Origin: Castellaniella sp.
GTDB taxonomy: Bacteria; Pseudomonadota; Gammaproteobacteria; Burkholderiales; Burkholderiaceae_B
NCBI RefSeq assembly: GCF_034675845.1
Contig: NZ_JAUCCU010000001.1
Location: 372,001 to 436,000, forward strand
Length of the DNA: 64,000 nucleotides
Direction: 5' to 3'
In this document: positions 37,212 through 45,107 of the stretch, in pieces
How positions within the stretch are numbered: the first letter of the stretch is position 1
How the letters are laid out: the number at the start of each line of letters is the position of its first letter
Made by a program: the position numbers and the translations under genes
Notes under the pieces: generated by a model
What the model was told of the DNA's origin: nothing
The model's input: only the letters and a program-made list of their open reading frames with translations
Databases searched by the model: none

Positions 37212-38286
37212 GATTGGCCTCCTGGGTGTAAGGAGCATGCAACAAGGTCTCATCCGCTCCAAAGACATAGGCCTGTCGGCTGGAAAAATGAAAAGTGATG
37301 GTGTCGCCCAACTGGTGATGACTGACACCAGGCACCTGGGCAATCAGCGTGCCCACCGGCGTATCGGCATGCACATAGGTGGCAGAGCCCGAGATCTCGG
37401 CCAGCTGAACCTGGCCGCTGACGCGGCAGTCTTCGCCCTGGCTGCGCAACGACAGATCCGCCGCCCGCAGGCCCACGGTAACCGGCCCAGCAGGCAAGGC
37501 TGCCGCATCAGGCAGACGCATGTCATTGATGCCCTGGCACCGCAAGACACCCTGCGCAACCTGGGCCGATAGAAAGTTCATGGGGGGATCGCTGAAGGCC
37601 CGGGCAACCCGCATCGACACAGGCCGACGAAACACATCAATGGTTGGCCCGTACTGCAGCAGTTCCCCTTGGTCCAAAACAGCGGTATAGCCACCCAGCA
37701 GCAGGGCCTCGCCGGGTTCGGTGGTTGCGTAAACCACAGAAGATCGGCCCTGAGCAAACATCAGGCTGAGTTCTTCGCGCAGATCTTCGCGTAATTTGTA
37801 ATCCAGATTGACCAGGGGCTCGTCCAGCAGCATCAGCGGCGCATCCTTCGCCAGAGCGCGCGCCAAGGCCACCCGCTGCTGCTGTCCGCCAGAGAGTTCG
37901 GCCGGCAAACGCCCCAGGAATTCCTCGATGTGCAGGGTCCGGGCGATCTCGCCCACCCGCGACTGGATATCGTTCTGTCCCCGCAAACGCAACGGCGACG
38001 CAATATTGTCAAAAACCGTCATGGACGGATAGTTGATGAACTGCTGATACACCATGGCGATATTGCGATCGCGCACAGGAACACCAGTGACATCATGCCC
38101 ATCGACCAGCACACGCCCCGCCGTCGGGGTATCCAAGCCCGCCATGACACGCATCAGACTGGTCTTGCCGGCCCGGGTGACACCCAACAACACCGTCACG
38201 GCAGATTCCCGCAAGGTCAGATCCAGGGGATGCAGCCAGGTTTCAAGCCCGACTTTTTTCTCTACCCCGGCGAGTTTGAGCAGCAT
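37198..38286 (-). CDS. glpS: Glycerol ABC transporter ATPase lacking the His switch (GlpS type)
   Basis: First gene of the glycerol import operon, 362 residues. Walker A is LLGVTRAGKTSLM, the signature motif LSGGQQQR is intact and Walker B is LMLLDEPLVNLD, but the His switch is replaced (VYATTEPGEALL). It therefore complements the partner ATPase, which has the His and lacks LSGGQ. A C-terminal regulatory domain follows (about 240-350). The ATG at 38286 follows AAAGGAGAGG. Confidence 0.9.
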   Translation of the reverse strand: MLLKLAGVEKKVGLETWLHPLDLTLRESAVTVLLGVTRAGKTSLMRVMAGLDTPTAGRVLVDGHDVTGVPVRDRNIAMVYQQFINYPSMTVFDNIASPLRLRGQNDIQSRVGEIARTLHIEEFLGRLPAELSGGQQQRVALARALAKDAPLMLLDEPLVNLDYKLREDLREELSLMFAQGRSSVVYATTEPGEALLLGGYTAVLDQGELLQYGPTIDVFRRPVSMRVARAFSDPPMNFLSAQVAQGVLRCQGINDMRLPDAAALPAGPVTVGLRAADLSLRSQGEDCRVSGQVQLAEISGSATYVHADTPVGTLIAQVPGVSHHQLGDTITFHFSSRQAYVFGADETLLHAPYTQEANRGAY

Positions 38287-38420
38287 GGAATGCCTCTCCT
38301 TTTGTTTCGATTTTGTCTATTATCGTTCGTTTCTATCGTATTTTATCCCCATGTAAACCCTAGGATTGGTTCTTTAATTTTCGTTGTACAGTGATTCTTG
38401 TTCGAATCCAGCTTATTTCC
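38287..38420. promoter_or_regulatory. Divergent glpS/glpR control region with TTCG repeats
   Basis: AT-rich 134-bp region between divergent operons. It has several TTTCG/TTCGTTT-like stretches (TTTCGATTTTG near 38306; TCGTTCGTTTC near 38323; TTTTCGTTG near 38379; TTGTTCGAA near 38399), reminiscent of the TTCG-containing half sites bound by DeoR-type GlpR repressors. Site boundaries are uncertain. Confidence 0.4.
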
Positions 38421-39197
38421 ATGAATCAGAACCCTCGACAAATTCGACTGCTCAAGCACTTGCACATCGCCGGTGCCAGCAGCCTGGACGATCTGGCCAC
38501 CCACCTGCAAGTCACGGTACAGACTGTGCGGCGGGATGTGCAACGCCTGGCCGAAGCCAATCAGGTGATTCGCTTTCACGGCGGTGCACGGCTACCCGCA
38601 TCCACCACCGAAAATATTGCCTATCGCCAGCGCGCCCAGTTGCATGCCCAGGCCAAGCAACGCATCGCCCAGGCCATCGCCAGAGAAATCCCCAATGATT
38701 GTTCGTTGATGATCAATATCGGCACGACCGCCGAAGCCATTGCCCAGGCCTTGACCGGCCACACGGGACTGCGCATCATTACCAACAACATCAATGTGGC
38801 CTATATGCTGGGCCAACAGCCCAGCTGCGAAGTCATTCTGGCCGGTGGCAATGTGCGTCCACGCGATCTGGCCATCGTGGGCGAGGCCACCGTCGAGTTC
38901 ATCCGACAATTCAGGGCGGACATTGCCATCATGGGGATTTCAGGCATCGAAGAAGACGGCACACTGCGTGATTATGATTATCGTGAGGTCAAGGTCTCAC
39001 AGGCCATCATGCAGTCGGCGCGCGAGGTCTGGATGGCCACGGACATCAGCAAATTCCACCGCCCTGCCATGGTCAGGGTGGGCGAACTCAATCAAATCAA
39101 CCGCCTGTTCACGGATGCACGACCGCCCGATCCGTTTCCCGGCATGCTGAAGGCAGCCGGGATTGACTGCGTGATAGCCCCCGAGGACCCGACATGA
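38421..39197 (+). CDS. glpR: DeoR-family glycerol regulator GlpR
   Basis: DeoR-type repressor, 258 residues: N-terminal winged helix (about 5-58, LDDLATHLQVTVQTVRRDVQ) and a C-terminal sugar-phosphate-binding DeoRC domain (INIGTTAEAIAQAL, IMGISGIEEDGTLRDYD). I start at the ATG at 38421 (MNQNPRQIRLLKHL); a GTG ten codons earlier is possible. It is divergent from the import operon and overlaps glpK by 4 bp, so it probably controls both, with glycerol-3-phosphate as the likely inducer. Confidence 0.92.
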   Translation: MNQNPRQIRLLKHLHIAGASSLDDLATHLQVTVQTVRRDVQRLAEANQVIRFHGGARLPASTTENIAYRQRAQLHAQAKQRIAQAIAREIPNDCSLMINIGTTAEAIAQALTGHTGLRIITNNINVAYMLGQQPSCEVILAGGNVRPRDLAIVGEATVEFIRQFRADIAIMGISGIEEDGTLRDYDYREVKVSQAIMQSAREVWMATDISKFHRPAMVRVGELNQINRLFTDARPPDPFPGMLKAAGIDCVIAPEDPT

Positions 39198-40687
39198 CTT
39201 ATTTGCTCGCCCTGGATCAGGGCACATCCAGCACCCGCAGCATTGTCTTTGACCGGCTGGGCCGCATCGTGGGTCTGGCACAACGAGAACTCACCCAACA
39301 CTATCCCCAGCCAGGCTGGGTAGAGCACGATCCGCTGGAGATCTGGGCCACTCAGCGCGATACCCTGCACGAGGCCCTGAACCGCGCCCGCGTGTCGGCG
39401 CGCGACATCAGTGCCATCGGCATCACCAACCAGCGTGAAACCACGGTGGTCTGGGATCGCCACACCGGCCAACCCATCCATCCCGCCATCGTCTGGCAAG
39501 ACCGCCGCGCCGAGCCTACCTGCGTCGAACTGCGCACGCGGGGATTGGAAGACACGATTTTGCAGCGCACCGGGCTGCGCGTGGATGCGTATTTTTCAGC
39601 CACCAAGCTGAAATGGATACTGGACCACGTATCCGGCGCCCGCCGTCGAGCCGAGGCAGGCGAGCTGCTGTTCGGCACCATCGACAGCTGGTTGATCTGG
39701 CAACTGACCGGCGGCCAGCGGCATCTGACGGACGTCAGCAATGCTGCCCGTACCATGTTGATGGATGTGCACAGCAATCGCTGGGATCCGGAACTGCTGG
39801 GGGAACTGGGTATTCCAGCCGCCATGATGCCCCAGATACTGCCCTCGTCGGCAGACTTCGGACATACCGCATCCGCCATCCTGGATCATGCCGTGCCCAT
39901 CTGCGGCGTGGCGGGCGACCAGCAAAGCGCACTCTTCGGACAGGCCTGCTTTCGCCCAGGAATGGCGAAAAACACCTATGGCACAGGCTGCTTCATGCTG
40001 ATGCATACCGGCGAACATTTCCAGGTCTCGGAAAACGGCCTGGTCACCACCAGCGCCGCTCAGACGGATGCCCAGCCCGCCTATGCCCTGGAAGGCAGCG
40101 TGTTTGTCGGCGGTGCCGTGGTGCAGTGGCTGCGCGACGGCCTGCACGCCTTCACGCGCAGTAGCGACATCGAGGAAATGGCCCGCAGTGTGCCGGATTC
40201 GGACGGGGTGATGTTCGTGCCGGCGTTCACCGGGCTGGGAGCCCCCTGGTGGGACCCCAATGCCCGCGGCACCATCACCGGACTGACCCGTGGCACCACC
40301 ATGGCGCATATTGCCCGCGCAGCCCTGGAAAGCATTGCCTACCAAAGCGCAGCCTTGTTGCAGGCCATGAGCCGCGATGCCCAGGCCGCTGGCGCCGACG
40401 CCTTGCAGGCCCTGCGCGTGGACGGCGGCGCGTGTGTCAATGATCTGCTGATGCAGTTCCAGGCTGATCTGCTGGGCATTCCGGTGCTGCGCCCGACCAT
40501 GGTGGAAACCACCGCGCTAGGAGCAGCTTTTCTGGCTGGCCTGCAGGTCGGCATTTATGCCAACTTGCAGGAACTCGAGTCCCTCTGGCGCATCGAGCGT
40601 CAATTCGACCCGGCCATGCCCCGAGATCAGGCAGCCGCTCATCTGGCACAATGGGATCATGCGATCCGTCAAACCACCGCTGGCTGA
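39194..40687 (+). CDS. glpK: Glycerol kinase GlpK
   Basis: ATP-dependent glycerol kinase making glycerol-3-phosphate, 497 residues, FGGY family. The N-terminal phosphate loop (LLALDQGTSSTRSIVFD), glycerol-binding residues (GITNQRETTVVWD, IVWQDRR) and the C-terminal adenosine motif (LRVDGGACVNDLLMQF) are intact. It overlaps glpR by ATGA. Together with GlpD and the importer it completes glycerol use. Confidence 0.97.
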   Translation: MTYLLALDQGTSSTRSIVFDRLGRIVGLAQRELTQHYPQPGWVEHDPLEIWATQRDTLHEALNRARVSARDISAIGITNQRETTVVWDRHTGQPIHPAIVWQDRRAEPTCVELRTRGLEDTILQRTGLRVDAYFSATKLKWILDHVSGARRRAEAGELLFGTIDSWLIWQLTGGQRHLTDVSNAARTMLMDVHSNRWDPELLGELGIPAAMMPQILPSSADFGHTASAILDHAVPICGVAGDQQSALFGQACFRPGMAKNTYGTGCFMLMHTGEHFQVSENGLVTTSAAQTDAQPAYALEGSVFVGGAVVQWLRDGLHAFTRSSDIEEMARSVPDSDGVMFVPAFTGLGAPWWDPNARGTITGLTRGTTMAHIARAALESIAYQSAALLQAMSRDAQAAGADALQALRVDGGACVNDLLMQFQADLLGIPVLRPTMVETTALGAAFLAGLQVGIYANLQELESLWRIERQFDPAMPRDQAAAHLAQWDHAIRQTTAG

Positions 40688-40774
40688 ATTCCTTGTGATC
40701 CATTTTTTAAGTAAGATCCCCTATTCCATATCGATATCCTGAGCACTCAGCAGGATCAAGCCTACCTATCGCCC

Positions 40775-41254
40775 ATGCTCAATAAAATCATCCTGGTGCT
40801 GGCTGTATTCGTCGTCATACTGGTGGCGCTCAGTTTTGGCGAATTAGTCTTTGGGCAGGTTTTCGTCTGGATCTCCAGCCTGACTGGCGTGCTGGTCCGC
40901 AATGTCGACGAACTCTATGCGTTGACGGTCGCCTACCTGCAGTTTCATTCGGGCAAAGTCCTGCTGGCTGTGATGCTGACCGTACCAATCAGCTTGTGGA
41001 TCCTCAGCTCGCATCGCGAATCCCTGGGACGCCCCACCACTCAGCGACGCATTGCCATCGTGCTGGCAGTTTTCCTGGGATGGCTGGGGGCGCATCGATT
41101 CTTTCTGGGTCAAATCGGCTGGGGTATCGGATTTTTGCTGATGTGCTGGATCTTCATGCCGCTGGCCGTGGTGCTGGGGCTGATCGACGCGATCCGCTAC
41201 CTGTTCATGGATGATGAAACCTTTGCCGCCACACAGCAAGGCCATCGACCTTAA
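40775..41254 (+). CDS. TM2-domain membrane protein
   Basis: 159 residues with about four membrane segments. The C-terminal half is a TM2 domain (LAVFLGWLGAHRFFLGQIGWG then LGLIDAIRYLF); the N-terminal half has two more hydrophobic segments (IILVLAVFVVILVAL; VLLAVMLTVPISLWIL). The function is unknown. It is followed 2 bp later by the lipoate-ligase-like gene, so the two are likely cotranscribed. Confidence 0.8.
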   Translation: MLNKIILVLAVFVVILVALSFGELVFGQVFVWISSLTGVLVRNVDELYALTVAYLQFHSGKVLLAVMLTVPISLWILSSHRESLGRPTTQRRIAIVLAVFLGWLGAHRFFLGQIGWGIGFLLMCWIFMPLAVVLGLIDAIRYLFMDDETFAATQQGHRP

Positions 41255-41256
41255 CC

Positions 41257-42009
41257 ATGCCACCCAAGCAATACCGCCTGCTGGACCTGGGGCCATCCCC
41301 GGCTGCAGGCCCCCTGGCCGATGAAAAGCTGCTGGACGAGGCACGCACAGGGCCAGTCGCCTGCCTTTGGCGGGCGGACCAGGGGCTGGTCGTCCCCCGC
41401 ACCTATGCTGCCCGGCCTGGCTTTAGCGCTGCCCAAGCGGACTTTGCCAGCCAGGGCTGGCCCATCCATGTACGCCAATCGGGCGGCGGCGTGGTGCCCC
41501 AAGGCCCGGGGATCATCAACCTCAGCCTGGCCCAGCCATTCAGTGGCCGTCCGCTGGATCATGCCGATGCGTTTTATCAGCATCTGTGCGGGCTAATCGC
41601 CGCCAGCCTATTGTTTTTTGGGATAGAGGCCAGGGCACAGGCGGTAGAAGGCTCGTTTTGTGATGGTCGCTACAACCTGGCCGTGGGCCAGCCTGCCCGC
41701 AAGATTGCAGGGACTGCCCAATGGTGGCGACGCATCACCCCCACCCAAGACCACCCTGCCGCTTCGCAGGAAGATCATCCCACCCAACATATCGGGCTGG
41801 TGCATGCCCTGATCCTGGTGCAATGCGATATAGACCAAGCCACCCGCCAGGCCAATAGGCTGGAAGCCGCACTGGATAACCCCCGCCGCTACCGCAGCAG
41901 CAGCGCCATTTCTTTGGACCAATGCCTGAACCCGCCTGACAGGGCGGATTTCATCCATCAGCTTTGGCTTAGGCTGGAAAGCGAAATCTTGCGCTGTCCG
42001 GCGCTCTGA
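41257..42009 (+). CDS. Lipoate-protein ligase A family protein
   Basis: 250 residues of the biotin/lipoate ligase (BPL/LplA/LipB) fold. The lipoate-binding loop RQSGGGVVPQGPGIINLSL and the region GSFCDGRYNLAV with RKIAGTAQWWRR, including the catalytic Lys of RKIAG, match the family. It may attach lipoate or octanoate to 2-oxoacid dehydrogenases or the glycine cleavage H protein; the exact substrate cannot be told. No lipB or lipA is next to it. Confidence 0.78.
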   Translation: MPPKQYRLLDLGPSPAAGPLADEKLLDEARTGPVACLWRADQGLVVPRTYAARPGFSAAQADFASQGWPIHVRQSGGGVVPQGPGIINLSLAQPFSGRPLDHADAFYQHLCGLIAASLLFFGIEARAQAVEGSFCDGRYNLAVGQPARKIAGTAQWWRRITPTQDHPAASQEDHPTQHIGLVHALILVQCDIDQATRQANRLEAALDNPRRYRSSSAISLDQCLNPPDRADFIHQLWLRLESEILRCPAL

Positions 42010-42117
42010 GCCGCCAACTATCCAGACAGTACACCCGCCAACAGGCCGGGCATAGCCCCAGGGTGACAAGTGCAGCGCTAGAATACGGCCTGCTCTCAAC
42101 CATACTCTGAACTTATC

Positions 42118-42531
42118 ATGCGAAAAATCGTTCGTGCCAAGCTACATGGCATCCGCGTTACCGGGGCGGATCTGGATTACCACGGTTCCATTACCCTAGA
42201 CCCAGATCACTGTGAAGCAGCTGGCATCCTGCCCATGGAGTTCGTGGACATCTGGAATAAAAACTCCGGTGCCCGCATCAGCACCTACGTTATCTACGGT
42301 GAACGTGGCTCGCGCTGCTGCATCCTGAATGGTGCTGCCGCCCGCACCTGCCAACGCGGCGACGAGGTCATCATCGCCAACGCGGAATACGTGCAAAGCA
42401 GCGAACTGGAACAGATCAAGCCCGTCGTGCTGACCTTTCACCCAGACAACAGCATTCGCGAACACCTGGGCTACTCGGTGGGACGCGACGACCAAGGGCG
42501 ACTGAGCTTCGAAATCGTGCAGCACAATTGA
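42118..42531 (+). CDS. panD: Aspartate 1-decarboxylase PanD
   Basis: Makes beta-alanine for pantothenate/coenzyme A. The pyruvoyl-type proenzyme is 137 residues; self-cleavage is expected between Gly-23 and Ser-24 in DYHGSITLD, and Lys-8 and the Tyr/Arg-rich strand (ISTYVIYGERGSRC) are conserved. A weak -10-like TAGAAT lies about 40 bp upstream. The gene is separated from the lipoate ligase gene by 108 bp and converges with norB. Confidence 0.95.
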   Translation: MRKIVRAKLHGIRVTGADLDYHGSITLDPDHCEAAGILPMEFVDIWNKNSGARISTYVIYGERGSRCCILNGAAARTCQRGDEVIIANAEYVQSSELEQIKPVVLTFHPDNSIREHLGYSVGRDDQGRLSFEIVQHN

Positions 42532-42532
42532 A

Positions 42533-42565
42533 AATAATAAAAAACCCGCCTCTCGTGAGGCGGGT
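42533..42565 (-). terminator. Rho-independent terminator after norB
   Basis: An 8-bp stem CCCGCCTC/GAGGCGGG (42545-42552 with 42557-42564) and TCGT loop, followed on the minus strand by TTTTTTATTATTTT. It ends the norB transcript; the plus side lacks a T-run, so termination of panD there is unlikely to be efficient. Confidence 0.85.
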
Positions 42566-42599
42566 GGGGATGCCTCTGAATACATTCAGGGGCTGATGC

Positions 42600-42618
42600 G
42601 GGGTCCGTTTCGGACCCC
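42600..42618 (+). terminator. Second hairpin in the panD-norB gap
   Basis: GGGGTCCG and CGGACCCC form an 8-bp stem with a TTT loop, followed on the plus strand by TTTGC. It may stop panD transcription weakly. Downstream of norB it comes first, ahead of the stronger terminator. Confidence 0.5.
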
Positions 42619-42633
42619 TTTGCAAAACAAGGT

Positions 42634-44910
42634 TCAGCTACGCTGAGCGGCCAGCGTGCCATCCACTGCCGGGACAGCCTTGCCATTGAACAGTGCCGTG
42701 ACCACCTGCCACATGACACCCAGGCCACCGACGATGAAGACCACGTCCCCGAAGGTACGCGCCCAGCGCAGGGTCTGCATGATCTCTTGCTGCATGAAGG
42801 TCTCGCCGCGCGCCCACCAGGTACCCTGGGTGACGCTGGCATAGAACTGCATCACGCCAATCGGCAGCAGGCTCAGGACGATCATCATGACCAGGCCGAT
42901 GTTCAGGCACCAGAAAGAGGTGTTCATCAGGCTATCGTTGAACTTCATGTTGGGACGCACATAGCGCAACACGAACAAGGTGAAGCCCAGCGCCAGGAAA
43001 CCGTAGACACCGAACAGGGCAGCGTGAGCATGCACGGCCGTGGTGTTCAGCCCTTGGATGTAGTACAGCGCGACAGGCGGGTTGACCATGAAGCCAAACA
43101 CCCCGGCCCCGAACATGTTCCAGAAAGCCACGCAGACAAAGAACTTCAGCGGCCAATGCAGGCTTTCCATCCAGGGCGCGCGCGACTTCAAGCGCCAGTT
43201 TTCCCAGGCTTCATAACCCAAGACCACCAGCGGCACGACTTCGAGCGCGCTGAATGTGGCGCCAATCGCCATGATGGGCGTGGTCGTGCCGGAAAAATAC
43301 AGGTGGTGCATGGTGCCCGGCGTGCCCCCCAGCATGAACAGCACGGCGGCAGCCAGGCTGGCCGTGGTGGCGCCTTTCTTGGAGACCAGACCCATGGTGG
43401 TGAAGATAAAGGCCAGTGCGGCAGTGGCAAAGACCTCGAAGAAGCCTTCGACCCACAGGTGCACCACCCACCAACGCCAGTATTCCATGATGGTAATGTT
43501 CGTGCGGGGACCATAGAACAAGCCAGTGCCATAGAACAAGCCTATGCAGATCACCGAGGCACTGAACAAGGCCAGCAGGTTCTTGTCGCCTTTCTGGCGC
43601 AAAGCCGGCACAATACCGCGCAGCATCAGGACCAGCCAGAAGACGATGCCCAGGAATTTGCCGATCTGCCAAATACGGCCCAGCTCGACATATTCATAAC
43701 CCTGATGACCCAGCCAGAAATTCCAGCTCTCGGGCATGATGTGGGCGATGGCAAAGAAATTACCGCCAAACGAACCCAGTACCACGATAATCAGCGCCCA
43801 GAACAGGACGTCGACGCCAAGCTTTTGGAATTTCGGGTCTTCGCCACCGTTCAGAATCGGCACCAGGAACAGGCCTGCGGCCAGGAATCCGGTTGCAATC
43901 CAGAACAATGCGGCTTGGACGTGCCAGGTACGCACCAGCGAGTACGGTAGCCATTCGGACACATTGACGCCGTAGAAGGTCTGCCCCTCGACGGTGTAGT
44001 GCGCGGTAAAGCCCCCGATGAAGACCTGAGCGACAAACAAAGCCACGACCAGAAACAGGTACTTACCCAAGGCATGCTGCGAAGGGGTAAGTTTCAGCAG
44101 AGAGATCGGGTCCTTGGCCGGGGCTTCAGGGTCCTCTTCTTCCTTGCGCATAAAGGCCCAGGCCCACACCAGCAAGCCCACCCCCGCAATCAGGAGGATC
44201 ACGCTGACAATCGACCAGATAATGTTTTCAGCCGTTGGCACATTATCAATCAAGGGCTCGTGAGGCCAGTTATTGGTATAGGTGGCCACGCTGTCAGGAC
44301 GCGTCGTAGAAGCGGCCCAAGACGTCCAGAAGAAGAAATTGGCCAGACGTTCACGCTGTTCGACCTTGGGCAAGGTCGCTTCCTTCATGGCAAAGGCCAC
44401 ACGGCTGGGACGCAGGGACGGGTCGTCGCCAAAGAGCTTGTCGTAGTACGACGCAGTCTGGTCAATGGCCTTGGCCCGGCGCTCTGACACCGTGGCGACA
44501 CCGTTGGCCGGGTCATAGGTATTCTTGCGATATTCGGTCTTCAGTTGGCGTTCGAGGACAATCTGATTGTCTTCGTCCAACTGAGAAAAATTCAGACCGA
44601 AGCGTTCCTGTGCAGCCAGGTCCAACCAGGCGGTCAGCTCGCGGTGCAGCCAGTCGGCTGTCCAGTCGGGTGCCTGATAGGCGCCATGTCCCAAAATAGA
44701 GCCGACAGTCATGCCGCCCGCAGTTTGCCAAGCCTCCTGACCATCGAGGATTTGCTCCCCGGTCATCAGGATTTTGCCATTGGCCGTCACGACCTGATCC
44801 GGGATGGGAGGCGCCTGGTTATAAACCTCTTTCCCCATCCAGCCCAGGATGCCAAACGATACGACCAGAACACCGATCAGTGTCCACCATAACTTCTTAT
44901 ACTCACGCAT
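42634..44910 (-). CDS. norB: Quinol-dependent nitric oxide reductase (qNOR) NorB
   Basis: Reduces NO to N2O at the cytoplasmic membrane using quinol electrons. The 758 residues are fused qNOR: an N-terminal periplasmic extension (about 30-215) followed by about 12 membrane helices. Heme and non-heme iron ligands are visible: His in VRTWHVQAALFW, His and Glu in YWRWWVVHLWVEGFFEVFAT, the HH pair in GTPGTMHHLYFSG and the His residues in TTAVHAHAALFGVYG. There is no separate norC, as expected for qNOR. The ATG at 44910 follows AAGGAG. It is controlled by the divergent NorR (see upstream sites). Confidence 0.97.
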   Translation of the reverse strand: MREYKKLWWTLIGVLVVSFGILGWMGKEVYNQAPPIPDQVVTANGKILMTGEQILDGQEAWQTAGGMTVGSILGHGAYQAPDWTADWLHRELTAWLDLAAQERFGLNFSQLDEDNQIVLERQLKTEYRKNTYDPANGVATVSERRAKAIDQTASYYDKLFGDDPSLRPSRVAFAMKEATLPKVEQRERLANFFFWTSWAASTTRPDSVATYTNNWPHEPLIDNVPTAENIIWSIVSVILLIAGVGLLVWAWAFMRKEEEDPEAPAKDPISLLKLTPSQHALGKYLFLVVALFVAQVFIGGFTAHYTVEGQTFYGVNVSEWLPYSLVRTWHVQAALFWIATGFLAAGLFLVPILNGGEDPKFQKLGVDVLFWALIIVVLGSFGGNFFAIAHIMPESWNFWLGHQGYEYVELGRIWQIGKFLGIVFWLVLMLRGIVPALRQKGDKNLLALFSASVICIGLFYGTGLFYGPRTNITIMEYWRWWVVHLWVEGFFEVFATAALAFIFTTMGLVSKKGATTASLAAAVLFMLGGTPGTMHHLYFSGTTTPIMAIGATFSALEVVPLVVLGYEAWENWRLKSRAPWMESLHWPLKFFVCVAFWNMFGAGVFGFMVNPPVALYYIQGLNTTAVHAHAALFGVYGFLALGFTLFVLRYVRPNMKFNDSLMNTSFWCLNIGLVMMIVLSLLPIGVMQFYASVTQGTWWARGETFMQQEIMQTLRWARTFGDVVFIVGGLGVMWQVVTALFNGKAVPAVDGTLAAQRS

Positions 44911-44990
44911 CCTGCGCTCCTTCTTGCAGCAGTGTGGGATTCAACAGCGAGCATCAAGCGACGCCCCCAATTTGCACTTCATCATCCATC

Positions 44991-45009
44991 AAGCAATATC
45001 CATGCCAAC
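44991..45009 (-). promoter_or_regulatory. Sigma-54 promoter for norB
   Basis: On the minus strand TTGGCATGGATATTGCTT carries the invariant GG (45005-45006) and GC (44993-44994) exactly ten bases apart, close to the consensus TGGCACG-N4-TTGCW. It lies about 80 bp before the norB ATG, and a NorR-type activator is encoded next door. Confidence 0.88.
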
Positions 45010-45029
45010 TATCGCACCTAGGGATAACA

Positions 45030-45043
45030 CTGATATAAATCAA
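45030..45043. promoter_or_regulatory. FNR/DNR-type box in the norB-norR gap
   Basis: CTGAT-ATAA-ATCAA differs in one base from the FNR/CRP-type consensus TTGAT-N4-ATCAA. It lies between the sigma-54 promoter and the NorR boxes, so it might add oxygen control. Whether any FNR protein binds it is not shown by the sequence. Confidence 0.5.
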
Positions 45044-45047
45044 AACA

Positions 45048-45104
45048 GGTGATTTTGACCCTGAGGTTTACGGTAAAAAACACCCTTCGATGGTATAAAT
45101 CACC
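45048..45104. promoter_or_regulatory. Three NorR binding sites
   Basis: Three copies of GGT-N7-ACC, the NorR target, at 45048-45060, 45072-45084 and 45092-45104, spaced 24 and 20 bp start to start. They lie about 40-100 bp upstream of the sigma-54 promoter, the usual enhancer position, and the last ends 3 bp before the norR ATG, so NorR may also block its own expression. Confidence 0.88.
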
Positions 45105-45107
45105 CTC

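Noticed and set aside
42787..43950. Open frame of 387 codons on the plus strand opposite norB
   Set aside because: The frame is antisense to a clearly conserved qNOR gene; the encoded sequence is low-complexity His/Gln-rich.
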